From: Rhodobium gokarnense | Lineage (GTDB): Bacteria; Pseudomonadota; Alphaproteobacteria; Rhizobiales; Rhodobiaceae | Direction: 5' to 3' | Assembly (NCBI RefSeq): GCF_025961475.1 | Contig: NZ_JAOQNS010000011.1 | Coordinates: forward strand, 149,899-213,898 | Length of the DNA: 64,000 bases | Shown here: piece after piece, positions 1 to 8,434 of the stretch | How the letters are laid out: the number at the start of each line of letters is the position of its first letter | Numbering within the stretch: position 1 is the first letter of the stretch | Notes under the pieces: generated by a model | What the model was told of the DNA's origin: nothing | The model's database searches: none | Seen by the model: the letters and a program-made list of their open reading frames with translations, nothing else | Translations under genes and position numbers: made by a program

Positions 1-214
1 CGATCTGGTCGGATCGCATGTGGCCGGCGACAACGGCGGCGTTGGCGGCCGGCGTTGCGGGATCGGCAAGCTCGGCCTGCAGCCGCTCAAGGTTCTTGGC
101 GTGATAGAGCCGCTCCGTGCCGACGATACGCCCCATTGCATCGATGATGCTGGTGCCGCCGCATTTGAAGAGGTGGAGGAAGACGATCGGCGGCGGTGTC
201 CGCATGGGGTCCAT
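1..214 (-). CDS. Sulfotransferase, N-terminal fragment cut by the window edge
   Basis: About 71 codons of a gene that continues off the left edge. Starting from the ATG at 214 the protein contains VFLHLFKCGGTSI at residues 10-22, which matches the 5'-phosphosulfate-binding loop of PAPS-dependent sulfotransferases (usual form F-x-H-I-P-K-x-G-G-T-S). This family transfers sulfate from PAPS to carbohydrates or other acceptors. A second in-frame ATG at 205 is possible. The gene is divergent from the glycosyltransferase at 493, and the polysaccharide genes around it suggest a glycan acceptor, but that is inference. Only the P-loop is visible, so the rest of the fold cannot be checked. Confidence 0.6.
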   Translation of the reverse strand, partial: MDPMRTPPPIVFLHLFKCGGTSIIDAMGRIVGTERLYHAKNLERLQAELADPATPAANAAVVAGHMRSDQI

Positions 215-492
215 GTGCCTTCGAGAGCTGCAAGGCGATTGGTCGTGGCGCCTTTTCGGGGCGCGGCGGCAGGGTGTCGGCGCGCGCCGGCCCGGAAAAC
301 ACCCGCTTGCGGCGCCGGCGCGTTGTAGCCGATGGGCTTTGTCCTCGGCAAGCCCGGGCGTCGCGGCGAGGATGGGCCGGCGGGGATGGACAGGCCGGGC
401 GGAAACCTTATGATCGCGCGCGCTTTCGCCGCCGGCGCAGTGTCTCGGCGATCCTTTCAGGCAACCAACGAAGCGACGGATCCCGCGTGACG

Positions 493-2751
493 ATGACGAC
501 AGAGGCTGCCGGCAAAGACGCAACGACCGGCTGGGCGGTCGGCGGCCGGCTGATAGTGCTCGATGGAACCGAACGGCATGGTGCGCGCTTTCGCGCGGCC
601 GGACCGGAGGCGGCGCTCCGCATCGATTTCGAGCCGCCGAGGCGCGGCGGCTGGTGCACCATCGAGATCGACATGTGGTGCGATTCCTTCGCCAAGCCCC
701 GGGCGCTGCCGGATTTCGGCGACGGCATCGACGACGCCAAGGCGATCCCCTTCAAGCGGCTACCGACCGGCGTCTACCGCGCCTTCGTGCGGCTTCCGGG
801 CAAGTTGCACGGGCTCGTCCTCAGGCCCGCCCAGGTGCCGATGACGTTCGAGATCGCCGACATCCGAATCGAGAAGGTCGGCATTTTCGGCCTTCTGGGC
901 GTTGCCTGGCGCCACGCGAAATTCAACTGGAACAAGGGGCCGAGGGCATTCGTCAAATTCCTCGGCGAAGTGGTGGGCATCGTCGCCCTGCCGAAGCGCT
1001 TCAGCGCCTTCCGCGATGCCGAGGCGGGAAGCGGGGGCAAGGACGACCGGCAACTGCGCTACGAGGCCTGGTGCGAGAAACGGGATTTCGACACCGCTCG
1101 CGATGGCGCGACCTTGCAGGCGCGGGTCGACGCTCTGGCGGAAAAACCCGTCATCTCCGTCATCATGCCGGTCTGCGACCCCGAGGTCGCCTGGCTCGAT
1201 GCCGCGGTGCAGTCCGTCGTCGACCAGGCCTATTCGGGGTGGGAGCTTTGCGTCGCCGACGATGCGTCGACAAAGCCCGACGTCATCGCCGCGCTGAAGC
1301 GCTGGCGGGACGCCGATCCGCGCATTAAGGTCGCGTTTCGCAAGGAGAGGGGGCACATCTCGAACGCCTCCAACAGCGCCCTGGAGCTCAGCTCCGGCAC
1401 CTATCTCACCTGCCTCGACCACGACGACACGCTGGCGCCGCACGCGCTCGCCGAAGCCGTGCTCGCCTTTGCCGAGGACGAGACGCGCCGCATCGTCTAT
1501 TCCGACGAGGACAAGATCGACGAAGCAGGAACGCGTTTCGAGCCGCACTTCAAGCCGGATTGGTCGCCGGATCTCTTCCACAGCGTCAACTACCTCAACC
1601 ACCTGACGGTCTACCGCCGCGACGACGTCGTTGCCGCCGGCGGCTGGCGCGTCGGCGTCGAAGGCAGCCAGGACTACGATCTGCTCTGCCGCGTGATTGA
1701 GACGCTTCCCGAGGGCAGCGTCCAGCACCTGCCGCTGGTGCTCTATCACTGGCGGGCTATCGAGGGCTCCACGGCGCTGGCGACAGGCGAGAAGAATTAT
1801 GCCGTCATCGCCGGCCTCAAGGTCCTCAAGGAACATGCGGAACGCGCCGGCATCGACGCCGATGTCGAGCCGCTGCCGGACTATCCGTTCTACCGCTTCC
1901 GCTACCGGCTGCCGGAAAACCCGCCGCTCGTCTCCATCATCATCCCGACCCGCAACGGGCTGGAGCATGTCCGCCGCTGCATCGGCTCGATCCGCGAGCG
2001 CACGGACTATCCGAACTACGAGATCATCCTCATCGACAACCAGTCGGACGATCCCGAGGCGCTCTCCTATTTCGCCGAGCTCGACCGCTCGGCCGATGTC
2101 CGCGTGCTGCCGCATCCGCACCCGTTCAATTTCTCCGCGATCAACAATCGCGGTGTTGCGGAGGCGAGGGGCGAGGTCATCGCGCTCCTCAACAACGACA
2201 TTGAGATCCTCAACGAGGACTGGCTGTCGGAGATGGTCGGCCATGCGCTCCGGCCCGAAATCGGCTGCGTCGGCGCCAAGCTCCACTATCCGGACGGGCG
2301 CATCCAGCACGGCGGCGTCATCATCGGCATCGGCGGCATGGCCGGCCACGCCCACCTCTACCAGCCCGGCGAGCGCGCCGGCTATTACGGCCGGCTCGTG
2401 GTGGCCCAGAACCTTTCCGCCGTCACCGGCGCGGCAATGGTGATGCGCAAGGAAATCTTTCAGGGGGTCGGCGGCTTTGAGGAAGAGCACCTGGGGGTGG
2501 CCCTCAACGACATCGACCTGTGCCTGAAAATCCGCAAGGCCGGCTACCGCATCGTCTGGACGCCCTTCGCGCGCATGATCCACTACGAGTCGGTAAGCCG
2601 CGGCCTCGACAAGGACGACCCGGAAAAGCGCGCCCGCCACGAGCGCGAAAAGGCCTATATGCGCTCCGCCTGGGGCGAGACGCTGAACCGCGATCCCTAC
2701 TACTCGCCACACCTGGAACTGCAGAGCGCCGACTTCCTGCCGCTCGCTTGA
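493..2751 (+). CDS. Double-domain family 2 glycosyltransferase
   Basis: 752 residues with two GT-A (GT2) domains. The first begins near residue 217 (KPVISVIMPVCDP) and has the acidic metal/nucleotide motif DHDD near residue 308. The second begins near residue 477 (PLVSIIIPTRNG) with NNDIE near residue 566 and the late NDIDLCLKI block near residue 672. The first 200 residues are an unrecognised N-terminal region. Tandem GT2 proteins of this type add sugars, often rhamnose, to O-antigen or capsule chains at the inner membrane. The open frame extends upstream to 196, but that part is low-complexity basic sequence; I chose ATG 493 (GTG 487 is an alternative). The gene ends 3 bp from the end of the convergent rfbA. 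Donor and acceptor sugars are not known. Confidence 0.85.
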   Translation: MTTEAAGKDATTGWAVGGRLIVLDGTERHGARFRAAGPEAALRIDFEPPRRGGWCTIEIDMWCDSFAKPRALPDFGDGIDDAKAIPFKRLPTGVYRAFVRLPGKLHGLVLRPAQVPMTFEIADIRIEKVGIFGLLGVAWRHAKFNWNKGPRAFVKFLGEVVGIVALPKRFSAFRDAEAGSGGKDDRQLRYEAWCEKRDFDTARDGATLQARVDALAEKPVISVIMPVCDPEVAWLDAAVQSVVDQAYSGWELCVADDASTKPDVIAALKRWRDADPRIKVAFRKERGHISNASNSALELSSGTYLTCLDHDDTLAPHALAEAVLAFAEDETRRIVYSDEDKIDEAGTRFEPHFKPDWSPDLFHSVNYLNHLTVYRRDDVVAAGGWRVGVEGSQDYDLLCRVIETLPEGSVQHLPLVLYHWRAIEGSTALATGEKNYAVIAGLKVLKEHAERAGIDADVEPLPDYPFYRFRYRLPENPPLVSIIIPTRNGLEHVRRCIGSIRERTDYPNYEIILIDNQSDDPEALSYFAELDRSADVRVLPHPHPFNFSAINNRGVAEARGEVIALLNNDIEILNEDWLSEMVGHALRPEIGCVGAKLHYPDGRIQHGGVIIGIGGMAGHAHLYQPGERAGYYGRLVVAQNLSAVTGAAMVMRKEIFQGVGGFEEEHLGVALNDIDLCLKIRKAGYRIVWTPFARMIHYESVSRGLDKDDPEKRARHEREKAYMRSAWGETLNRDPYYSPHLELQSADFLPLA

Positions 2752-2754
2752 GGA

Positions 2755-3627
2755 TCAGGCGAAGGCGTCGTCCAGCAGCCCCGCGAGGTAGTCGCCATAG
2801 GAGTTGTTGTAGGAGCGGGCAAGTGCCCGGACCTGGTCGTCGTTGATGTGGCCGAGGCGCCAGGAGATTTCTTCCGGGCAGGCGATCTTGAAGCCTTGAC
2901 GCTCCTCGATGGTCTGGACGAAGTGGGCGGCCTGCAGGAGGCTGTCGACGGTGCCGGTGTCGAGCCATGCGGTACCGCGCTGCAGCTTGAAGACGCGAAG
3001 GTCGCCGCCTGTCAGATAGGCCTCGATGATGGACGTGATCTCAAGCTCGCCGCGGGGGGAGGGCTTCACCGTTTTGGCGATCTCCGTCACCCGGCTGTCG
3101 AAGAAGTAGAGGCCGGTGACGGCAAGGTTGCTCTTCGGCTTGTCGGGCTTTTCCTCGATGGAAAGCGCCCGCCCGTCCTCGGCCATTTCAACAATGCCGA
3201 AGGATTTCGGGTTGCGGACCGGATAGGCGAAGACCGCCGCGCCGTCCTCGATCCCGGCCGCCCGTTGCAGCAGTTCGGTGAAGCCGGCGCTGTAGAAGAT
3301 GTTGTCGCCCAGCGCCAGCGCGCAGGCGGAGCCGGCGATGAAGTCGGCGCCGATGAGGAAGGCCTCGGCAAGGCCGCGCGGCTCGTCCTGTTCGGCATAG
3401 GAAAGGGAGATGCCCCAGTCCGAGCCGTCGCCTAGGAGGTCCTTGTAGAGCGGCAGGGCCTCGGGCGTGGAGATGATCAGGATTTCTTTGATCCCGGCGA
3501 GCATCAGCGTCGACAGCGGATAGTAGATCATCGGCTTGTCGTAGATCGGTAGCAGCTGTTTGCTGACCGCCTTGGTGACCGGATGGAGGCGCGTGCCGCG
3601 GCCGCCGGCGAGGATGATGCCCTTCAT
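2755..3627 (-). CDS. rfbA: Glucose-1-phosphate thymidylyltransferase
   Basis: 290 residues, the usual RmlA length. It makes dTDP-glucose from dTTP and glucose 1-phosphate, the first step of dTDP-L-rhamnose synthesis. The nucleotidyltransferase signature [11 protein letters not shown] lies at residues 8-18, and the conserved blocks [17 protein letters not shown] and EEKPDKPKS follow, with the C-terminal WLDTGT typical of RmlA. The start is ATG 3627, which overlaps the stop of rfbD in an ATGA tetranucleotide, so the two are probably translationally coupled. It is the last gene of the rfbCBDA operon on the minus strand. Confidence 0.95.
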   Translation of the reverse strand: MKGIILAGGRGTRLHPVTKAVSKQLLPIYDKPMIYYPLSTLMLAGIKEILIISTPEALPLYKDLLGDGSDWGISLSYAEQDEPRGLAEAFLIGADFIAGSACALALGDNIFYSAGFTELLQRAAGIEDGAAVFAYPVRNPKSFGIVEMAEDGRALSIEEKPDKPKSNLAVTGLYFFDSRVTEIAKTVKPSPRGELEITSIIEAYLTGGDLRVFKLQRGTAWLDTGTVDSLLQAAHFVQTIEERQGFKIACPEEISWRLGHINDDQVRALARSYNNSYGDYLAGLLDDAFA

Positions 3628-4535
3628 GGTGTTTCCTGTTTTTCGTGTGTCGTGACGAGCCGTCCGACGCAGTCGCGCACGCCGACCCACCAGTCCGGCA
3701 GCGCGATGCCGAAGGTCGCTTTCAGCCTGCCGCAGTCGAGCCGCGAGTTGAGCGGCCGCTCCGCCGCCGTCGGGTAGTCGGATGTGGGGATCGGATCGGC
3801 CGCCGCCGTCGGCCCGCCGAGCGCGGCGGAGGCGGCGAAGGCTTTGTGCGCAAGTCCGCGCCAGGTCGTCTCGCCGGCATTGGCGGCATGGAAGACGCCC
3901 TGATAACGCTGCTGCCAGCCGGTCTCCGCGATTCTTTCCGCGATGGTGAGGATGGCATCGGCGAGATCGAGCGCGTAGGTCGGCGAGCCCCGTTGGTCGT
4001 CGACGATCTTCAGGCGATCGCGGGTCTCGGCAAGCGCCAGCATGGTTTTTACAAAATTCCGGCCGAACGGGCTGAAGACCCACGCCGTGCGCAGGATGAC
4101 GTGACGGTCGGCGGCTTGGGCAACGGCTTCTTCGCCAGCAAGCTTGGAGCGGCCATAGACGCCGAGCGGGCAGGGCGGATCGGTCTCGACATAGGGCTCA
4201 GGCTTGGCGCCGTCATAGACATAGTCGGTGGAGATGTGGATCACGGGAACGCCGAGCTTGGCCGCCGCTGCCGCGACACGTCCGGCGCCGGCGTCATTGA
4301 CGGCAAAGGCCGCGTCTTCCTCGTCTTCCGCCTTGTCGACGGCGGTGTAGGCCGCGGCATTGACGACGATGGTCGGCGCGAAGGCGATGGCCTCGTCGGG
4401 CAGGGCGTCCATCGTCGCGATGTCGACCTCAGGCCGGCCGATGCACATCGCCGGGATGTCCCGCGCCTCGGCACGCTCCGTTAGCGCGGTCGCGACCTGG
4501 CCGGACTTGCCGATGACGAGGACACGGGGGCCCAT
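3624..4535 (-). CDS. rfbD: dTDP-4-dehydrorhamnose reductase
   Basis: 303 residues of the RmlD short-chain-dehydrogenase family, which reduces dTDP-4-keto-L-rhamnose to dTDP-L-rhamnose with NAD(P)H. The nucleotide-binding start [11 protein letters not shown] is near residue 5, STDYVYDG marks the catalytic Ser/Thr region, and YGRSKLAGE supplies the YxxxK catalytic pair. The frame is open upstream to 4619, but ATG 4535 is preferred: it puts the Rossmann motif at the N-terminus and overlaps the rfbB stop by one base (TGATG). Third gene of the rhamnose operon. Confidence 0.94.
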   Translation of the reverse strand: MGPRVLVIGKSGQVATALTERAEARDIPAMCIGRPEVDIATMDALPDEAIAFAPTIVVNAAAYTAVDKAEDEEDAAFAVNDAGAGRVAAAAAKLGVPVIHISTDYVYDGAKPEPYVETDPPCPLGVYGRSKLAGEEAVAQAADRHVILRTAWVFSPFGRNFVKTMLALAETRDRLKIVDDQRGSPTYALDLADAILTIAERIAETGWQQRYQGVFHAANAGETTWRGLAHKAFAASAALGGPTAAADPIPTSDYPTAAERPLNSRLDCGRLKATFGIALPDWWVGVRDCVGRLVTTHEKQETP

Positions 4536-5587
4536 CAATCCCCGTCCTTCAACAGGCCCTTGCGGCTTGCCGCGTGGTGGCGCAGCGGCTCCCACCAGGC
4601 GGGGTGCTCCAGATACCACAGCACGGTCTTCTCAATCCCGCTCTCAAAATCCTCCATCGCCCGCCAGGCGAGCTCGGTCTCGATCTTGGTCGCATCGATC
4701 GCATAGCGCCGGTCGTGGCCCGGCCGGTCCTTGACGAACTGGATCAGCTCGCGCCGCGAGGCGCCGGTCGGCTTGTGCTTGTCGAGGAGGTCGCAGATGG
4801 TCTCCACGACCTCAAGATTGGTGCGCTCGTTGCGGCCGCCCACATTGTACTTCTCGCCCGGTTTCCCCGTCTCCGCGATCAGCTTCAGCGCGCCCGCGTG
4901 ATCGTCGACGAACAGCCAGTCGCGCACGTTGGTGCCGTCGCCATAGACGGGGAGGGGAACGCCTTCGATCCCGTTGAGGATCATCAGCGGGATCAGCTTT
5001 TCCGGGAGCTGGTAGGGCCCGTAATTGTTCGAGCAGTTGGAGATGATCACCGGCAGGCCGTAGGTCCGGTGCCAGGCGATCGCCAGATGGTCGCTCGCGG
5101 CCTTCGACGCCGAATAGGGCGAACTCGGATCGTAGGCCGTCTTCTCGGTGAAGAAGCCCGTCGAGCCCAGCGAGCCATAGACCTCGTCGGTCGAGACATG
5201 GACGAAGCGGAAGCTGTCGCGCGTGCTCGCCGGCGCGGTCTCATAGTAAGCCCGCGCGGCCTCCAGCAGCGTCATGGTGCCGACCACATTGGTGTCGATG
5301 AAGACGCCGGACCCGGTGATCGAGCGGTCCACATGGCTTTCCGCGGCAAGGTGGAGGACGATGTCGGGCTGCGCCTCCGCGAACACCGCGTCCATCGCCT
5401 CGCGGTCGCAGATGTCGGCCTTGACGAAGCTGTAATTGGCCCGGTCGGCGACCTTGGCCAGCGACGCGATGTTCGCCGCGTAGGTCAGCTTGTCGACGTT
5501 GACGACAGTGTGGTGCCGCTCCGCAACGAGGAGCCGGCAGACCGCCGATCCGATGAAGCCGGCACCGCCGGTAACGAGGTAACGCAT
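4535..5587 (-). CDS. rfbB: dTDP-glucose 4,6-dehydratase
   Basis: 350 residues, full length for RmlB. It converts dTDP-glucose to dTDP-4-keto-6-deoxyglucose using bound NAD. The glycine-rich motif [10 protein letters not shown] is at residues 7-16, STDEVYG carries the catalytic Thr/Asp/Glu region, and YSASKAASD provides the YxxxK pair. A GAGGA-type ribosome site precedes ATG 5587, and the rfbC stop lies 9 bp upstream. The downstream rfbD start overlaps its stop codon. Confidence 0.96.
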   Translation of the reverse strand: MRYLVTGGAGFIGSAVCRLLVAERHHTVVNVDKLTYAANIASLAKVADRANYSFVKADICDREAMDAVFAEAQPDIVLHLAAESHVDRSITGSGVFIDTNVVGTMTLLEAARAYYETAPASTRDSFRFVHVSTDEVYGSLGSTGFFTEKTAYDPSSPYSASKAASDHLAIAWHRTYGLPVIISNCSNNYGPYQLPEKLIPLMILNGIEGVPLPVYGDGTNVRDWLFVDDHAGALKLIAETGKPGEKYNVGGRNERTNLEVVETICDLLDKHKPTGASRRELIQFVKDRPGHDRRYAIDATKIETELAWRAMEDFESGIEKTVLWYLEHPAWWEPLRHHAASRKGLLKDGD

Positions 5588-5596
5588 GGATCGTCC

Positions 5597-6163
5597 TCAG
5601 GTGCCGTAGCTGAAAAAATCGGGAAGGTCGGCAAGCAGCGGATGGGCGCGGTCCTTGGCCGAAAGGATCGCCGCATCAACGTCCACCGGCCAGTTGATGC
5701 CGAGCGCCGGATCGTCGAACGCCAGCCCCTTGTCGCACTCCGGCGAATAGTAGTCGTCGACTTTGTAGAGGACCTCGGTGTTCTCAGCGAGCGTGCAGAA
5801 GCCGTGCGCGAACCCCGGCGGCACCCAGAGCTGGCGCCAGTTCTCTGCAGAGAGCTCGATGGCGTCGTGCCGGCCATAGGTCGGCGAGCCCTTGCGGATG
5901 TCGACGATGACGTCGAGGATCGCCCCGGCGACCACCCGCACCAGCTTGCCTTGCGCATGCGGCGGCACCTGGAAGTGCATCCCGCGGATGACGCCCTTCT
6001 CGCCCGACAGCGAATGGTTGTCCTGCACGAACGGCCCGGCAATGCCGATCTCGGCAAAGGCCCGCACGTTGAACACCTCGGAAAAGAACCCGCGCTGATC
6101 GCCATACTTCTTCGGCTCGATCAGGAGAGCACCGTCAAGGCTAAGCGGGGTCGCGGCGGGCAT
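5597..6163 (-). CDS. rfbC: dTDP-4-dehydrorhamnose 3,5-epimerase
   Basis: 188 residues, the normal RmlC length. It epimerises C3 and C5 of dTDP-4-keto-6-deoxyglucose in a cupin barrel. Conserved RmlC blocks are DQRGFFSEVF, QDNHSLSGEKGVIRGMHFQ (with the catalytic His in RGMHFQ), and WVPPGFAHGFC. The start ATG 6163 has GGAG seven bases upstream; longer in-frame starts up to 6232 lack a site. It is the first gene of the rfbCBDA operon, so the promoter should lie in the 350-bp region shared with the divergent ugd gene. Confidence 0.95.
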   Translation of the reverse strand: MPAATPLSLDGALLIEPKKYGDQRGFFSEVFNVRAFAEIGIAGPFVQDNHSLSGEKGVIRGMHFQVPPHAQGKLVRVVAGAILDVIVDIRKGSPTYGRHDAIELSAENWRQLWVPPGFAHGFCTLAENTEVLYKVDDYYSPECDKGLAFDDPALGINWPVDVDAAILSAKDRAHPLLADLPDFFSYGT

Positions 6164-6514
6164 AAGAACTCCGGGAGTGAGGGTCGGCGCGGTCGTTGCC
6201 CTCATGGGCGCGCGCCGCAAATGTCGCCGCAATCCCTACTGCGAAGGGTGCGCCGCGATCAAGTGCGCTGTTCCGGCTGCGTCTCGCCGCCCGCTGCCGG
6301 GTGTGGCCACGAACGCCGCGGTGCGGGTCGCAGAAAAGGTCGATCTTTCTGCAATGCGGCAAATGGCTTGTTAATCCCGTTTCGCATCTCCGGTTCAATT
6401 CGCCCGGCGAGAACTGTAAAAGCGGGGACTGTAAAACTCGCGTCAAATAAATCGGAAATTTTACCGAGTCTTTCGGCGCCCCCTCAGGGCGCATTCAAAC
6501 AGACGGCGGCTGTC
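6164..6514. promoter_or_regulatory. Divergent intergenic region between rfbC and ugd
   Basis: A 351-bp non-coding stretch between two outward-facing polysaccharide genes. The ugd-proximal half (about 6330-6470) is clearly more AT-rich than the surrounding genes, as expected of promoter DNA. The nonamer ACTGTAAAA occurs twice as a direct repeat, at 6413-6421 and 6428-6436, with starts 15 bp apart. No clear sigma-70 hexamer pair stands out. Reading it as a shared promoter with a repeated regulator site is inference. Confidence 0.45.
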
Positions 6515-7831
6515 ATGAAAATCACGATGATCGGAACCGGCTATGTCGGTCTCGTCTCCGGAGCCTGTTTCTCCGAATTCGGCTTCGACGTCACCTGTGT
6601 CGACGTCGACGAGGCCAAGATCGCGCGGCTGGAAAAGGGCGAGATTCCCATCTACGAGCCCGGCCTCGACGACCTCGTCGCCCGCGGCGTTGCCGCCGGC
6701 CGGCTCGATTTCACCACCAATCTGGAAGATTCGGTCCAGAAGGCCGACGTCGTCTTCATCGCCGTCGGCACGCCGTCGCGGCGCGGCGACGGCGAGGCGG
6801 ATTTGCGCTATGTGCACGCCGCCGCCCGGCAGATCGCCAACGCCATGCGGCCGGGCACCGTCATCGCCATCAAGTCGACCGTCGTCGTCGGCACCTGCCG
6901 CGAGGTCCAGCGGATCGTCGCCGAGGAGCGCCCGGGCGTCGACTTTTCCATCGCCTCCAATCCGGAGTTCCTGCGCGAGGGCTCGGCCGTCGAGGACTTC
7001 ATGCGGCCCGACCGGGTGATCTGCGGCGTTGCCGACGAGCGCGGCGAGGAGACGATGCGCCGGCTCTACCGGCCGCTGAACCTGCGCGAGACGCCGATGG
7101 TCATCACCACGCTGGAAAACGCGGAACTGGCCAAATACGCGGCCAATGCGTTCCTTGCCATGAAGGTCACCTTCATCAACGAGGTCGCCAATCTCTGCGA
7201 GGCCGTCGGCGGCGACGTCCAGGTGATCGCCTCGGCCATCGGCCTCGACAAGCGCATCGGCAACAAGTTCCTCCATGCCGGCCCCGGCTTCGGCGGTTCG
7301 TGCTTCCCCAAGGACACCCGCGCCTATGCCGCAACGGGCCGCAAATACGGCCGGCCGCAAAAGCTGATCGAGACCACGATCGACGTCAATGAGAGCCGCA
7401 AGGTCGACATGGCCGAGCGCATCCTCGCCGCCCTCGGGCCCGACCCGGCCGGCAAGACGGTCGCCGTCCTCGGCATCGCCTTCAAGCCGAACACCGACGA
7501 CGTGCGCGAAGCGCCGAGCCTCGTCATCGTCCAGACCCTGGAAGGGGCGGGGGTGACCGTGCGCGCCCACGATCCGGAGGCGATGGGCCCGGCCAAGGAG
7601 CTGTTGCCGAACGTCACCTGGTGCGATGCGCCCTACGAGACGGCGGAAGGCGCCGACGCCCTCGTCATGCTGACGGAATGGAACGCGTTCCGCGCCCTCG
7701 ACCTGAAGCGCATGCGCGGCCTGATGCGCGGCGATGCCCTGGTCGACCTGCGCAACGTCTATCCGCCCGAGGATGCCAGGGACGCGGGCCTGCGCTACTT
7801 CCCGCTCGGCAAGGCCGCGCCCGCGGCCTGA
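6515..7831 (+). CDS. ugd: UDP-glucose 6-dehydrogenase
   Basis: 438 residues, the standard length. It oxidises UDP-glucose to UDP-glucuronate with two NAD, supplying uronic acids for exopolysaccharide or capsule. The N-terminal NAD motif GTGYVGLVSGACFSEFG is at residues 8-24. The catalytic cysteine sits in GPGFGGSCFPKDTRAY, and the C-terminal UDP-binding domain has AFKPNTDDVREAPS. The frame is open far upstream, but ATG 6515 gives the canonical MKITMIGTGYVG start. It is transcribed away from the rhamnose operon. Confidence 0.96.
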   Translation: MKITMIGTGYVGLVSGACFSEFGFDVTCVDVDEAKIARLEKGEIPIYEPGLDDLVARGVAAGRLDFTTNLEDSVQKADVVFIAVGTPSRRGDGEADLRYVHAAARQIANAMRPGTVIAIKSTVVVGTCREVQRIVAEERPGVDFSIASNPEFLREGSAVEDFMRPDRVICGVADERGEETMRRLYRPLNLRETPMVITTLENAELAKYAANAFLAMKVTFINEVANLCEAVGGDVQVIASAIGLDKRIGNKFLHAGPGFGGSCFPKDTRAYAATGRKYGRPQKLIETTIDVNESRKVDMAERILAALGPDPAGKTVAVLGIAFKPNTDDVREAPSLVIVQTLEGAGVTVRAHDPEAMGPAKELLPNVTWCDAPYETAEGADALVMLTEWNAFRALDLKRMRGLMRGDALVDLRNVYPPEDARDAGLRYFPLGKAAPAA

Positions 7832-7938
7832 CGGGCGCCGGCTGGCGGGTCCTGGCCTCACCGGTCCGGGCCCCAGCGCCGCCCCTCGACGCCCGCGCTT
7901 CGGTTGCGCCGCGGCCGGCGCCGTGCCATATGCATGCC

Positions 7939-7967
7939 TTGACTTCGCCTGCCGTTGCCGGTAGGCG
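7939..7967 (+). promoter_or_regulatory. Candidate sigma-70 promoter of tRNA-Lys
   Basis: TTGACT at 7939-7944, a 17-bp spacer, then TAGGCG at 7962-7967, 39 bases before the tRNA. The -35 is good and the -10 weak. The same TTGACT or TTGCAT plus 17-bp layout precedes the other two tRNA genes here, which raises confidence. Confidence 0.4.
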
Positions 7968-8006
7968 GACGTCTCTTTCCGAAAGGCCCTTCGGCCGGCC
8001 GGATGG

Positions 8007-8082
8007 GAGCCCGTAGCTCAGCTGGTAGAGCAACTGACTTTTAATCAGTAGGTCCACGGTTCGAACCCGTGCGGGCTCACCA
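8007..8082 (+). tRNA. tRNA-Lys (anticodon TTT)
   Basis: 76 nt folding as a complete cloverleaf. Acceptor GAGCCCG pairs with CGGGCTC; the anticodon arm ACTGA-CTTTTAA-TCAGT presents TTT, which reads lysine AAA/AAG codons; the T arm contains GGTTCGAACC. The discriminator is A and the 3' CCA (8080-8082) is encoded in the gene. It lies alone between ugd and the RTX gene. Confidence 0.97.
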
Positions 8083-8434
8083 ATTTTTCCCGAAAAAGCA
8101 ATCCCAGCGTGAACCTCCTATGACGGGTAGTTTTCCCGAGGGATGTTGTGTCGCGCCCTTGCGTCCTGGTCCGCGGAGGTCTCCGGCTGCGTGATCCGCC
8201 GCGCAAATGCTCTCGTCCGGAGAGCCGATCGAAAGCCTTGAATAACAATACCCTAAAAGGGGTGACCGCCCTCGCGGTGACCGTCCGCTAGCGACTTTTT
8301 GCAATGCCTTGGTCGACGCCGCGTTCTTTGGCTGGTCAACCGTAGATTTTAAGGGGTTGGCGGTCCATTCCATCCGTCGGAGTGTATACAGAGAATCCCG
8401 ACATCTGTTCTTACAACCCGGCGGAGACGGCACG
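8083..8434. other. Non-coding region between tRNA-Lys and the RTX gene
   Basis: 352 bp without a supportable gene. GGTGACCG occurs twice around 8264-8285 and a short palindrome followed by five T lies near 8286-8302 (CGCTAGCG then CTTTTT). It should hold the RTX promoter, but I see no convincing -35/-10 pair. Confidence 0.4.

Noticed and set aside
760..2712. 650-codon open frame on the minus strand opposite the glycosyltransferase
   Set aside because: It mirrors a GC-rich gene with clear GT2 motifs; the antisense product has no family features.
4574..6514. Plus-strand frame fused upstream of ugd, running opposite rfbB and rfbC
   Set aside because: The ugd protein starts naturally at 6515; the upstream part is antisense of the rhamnose genes.
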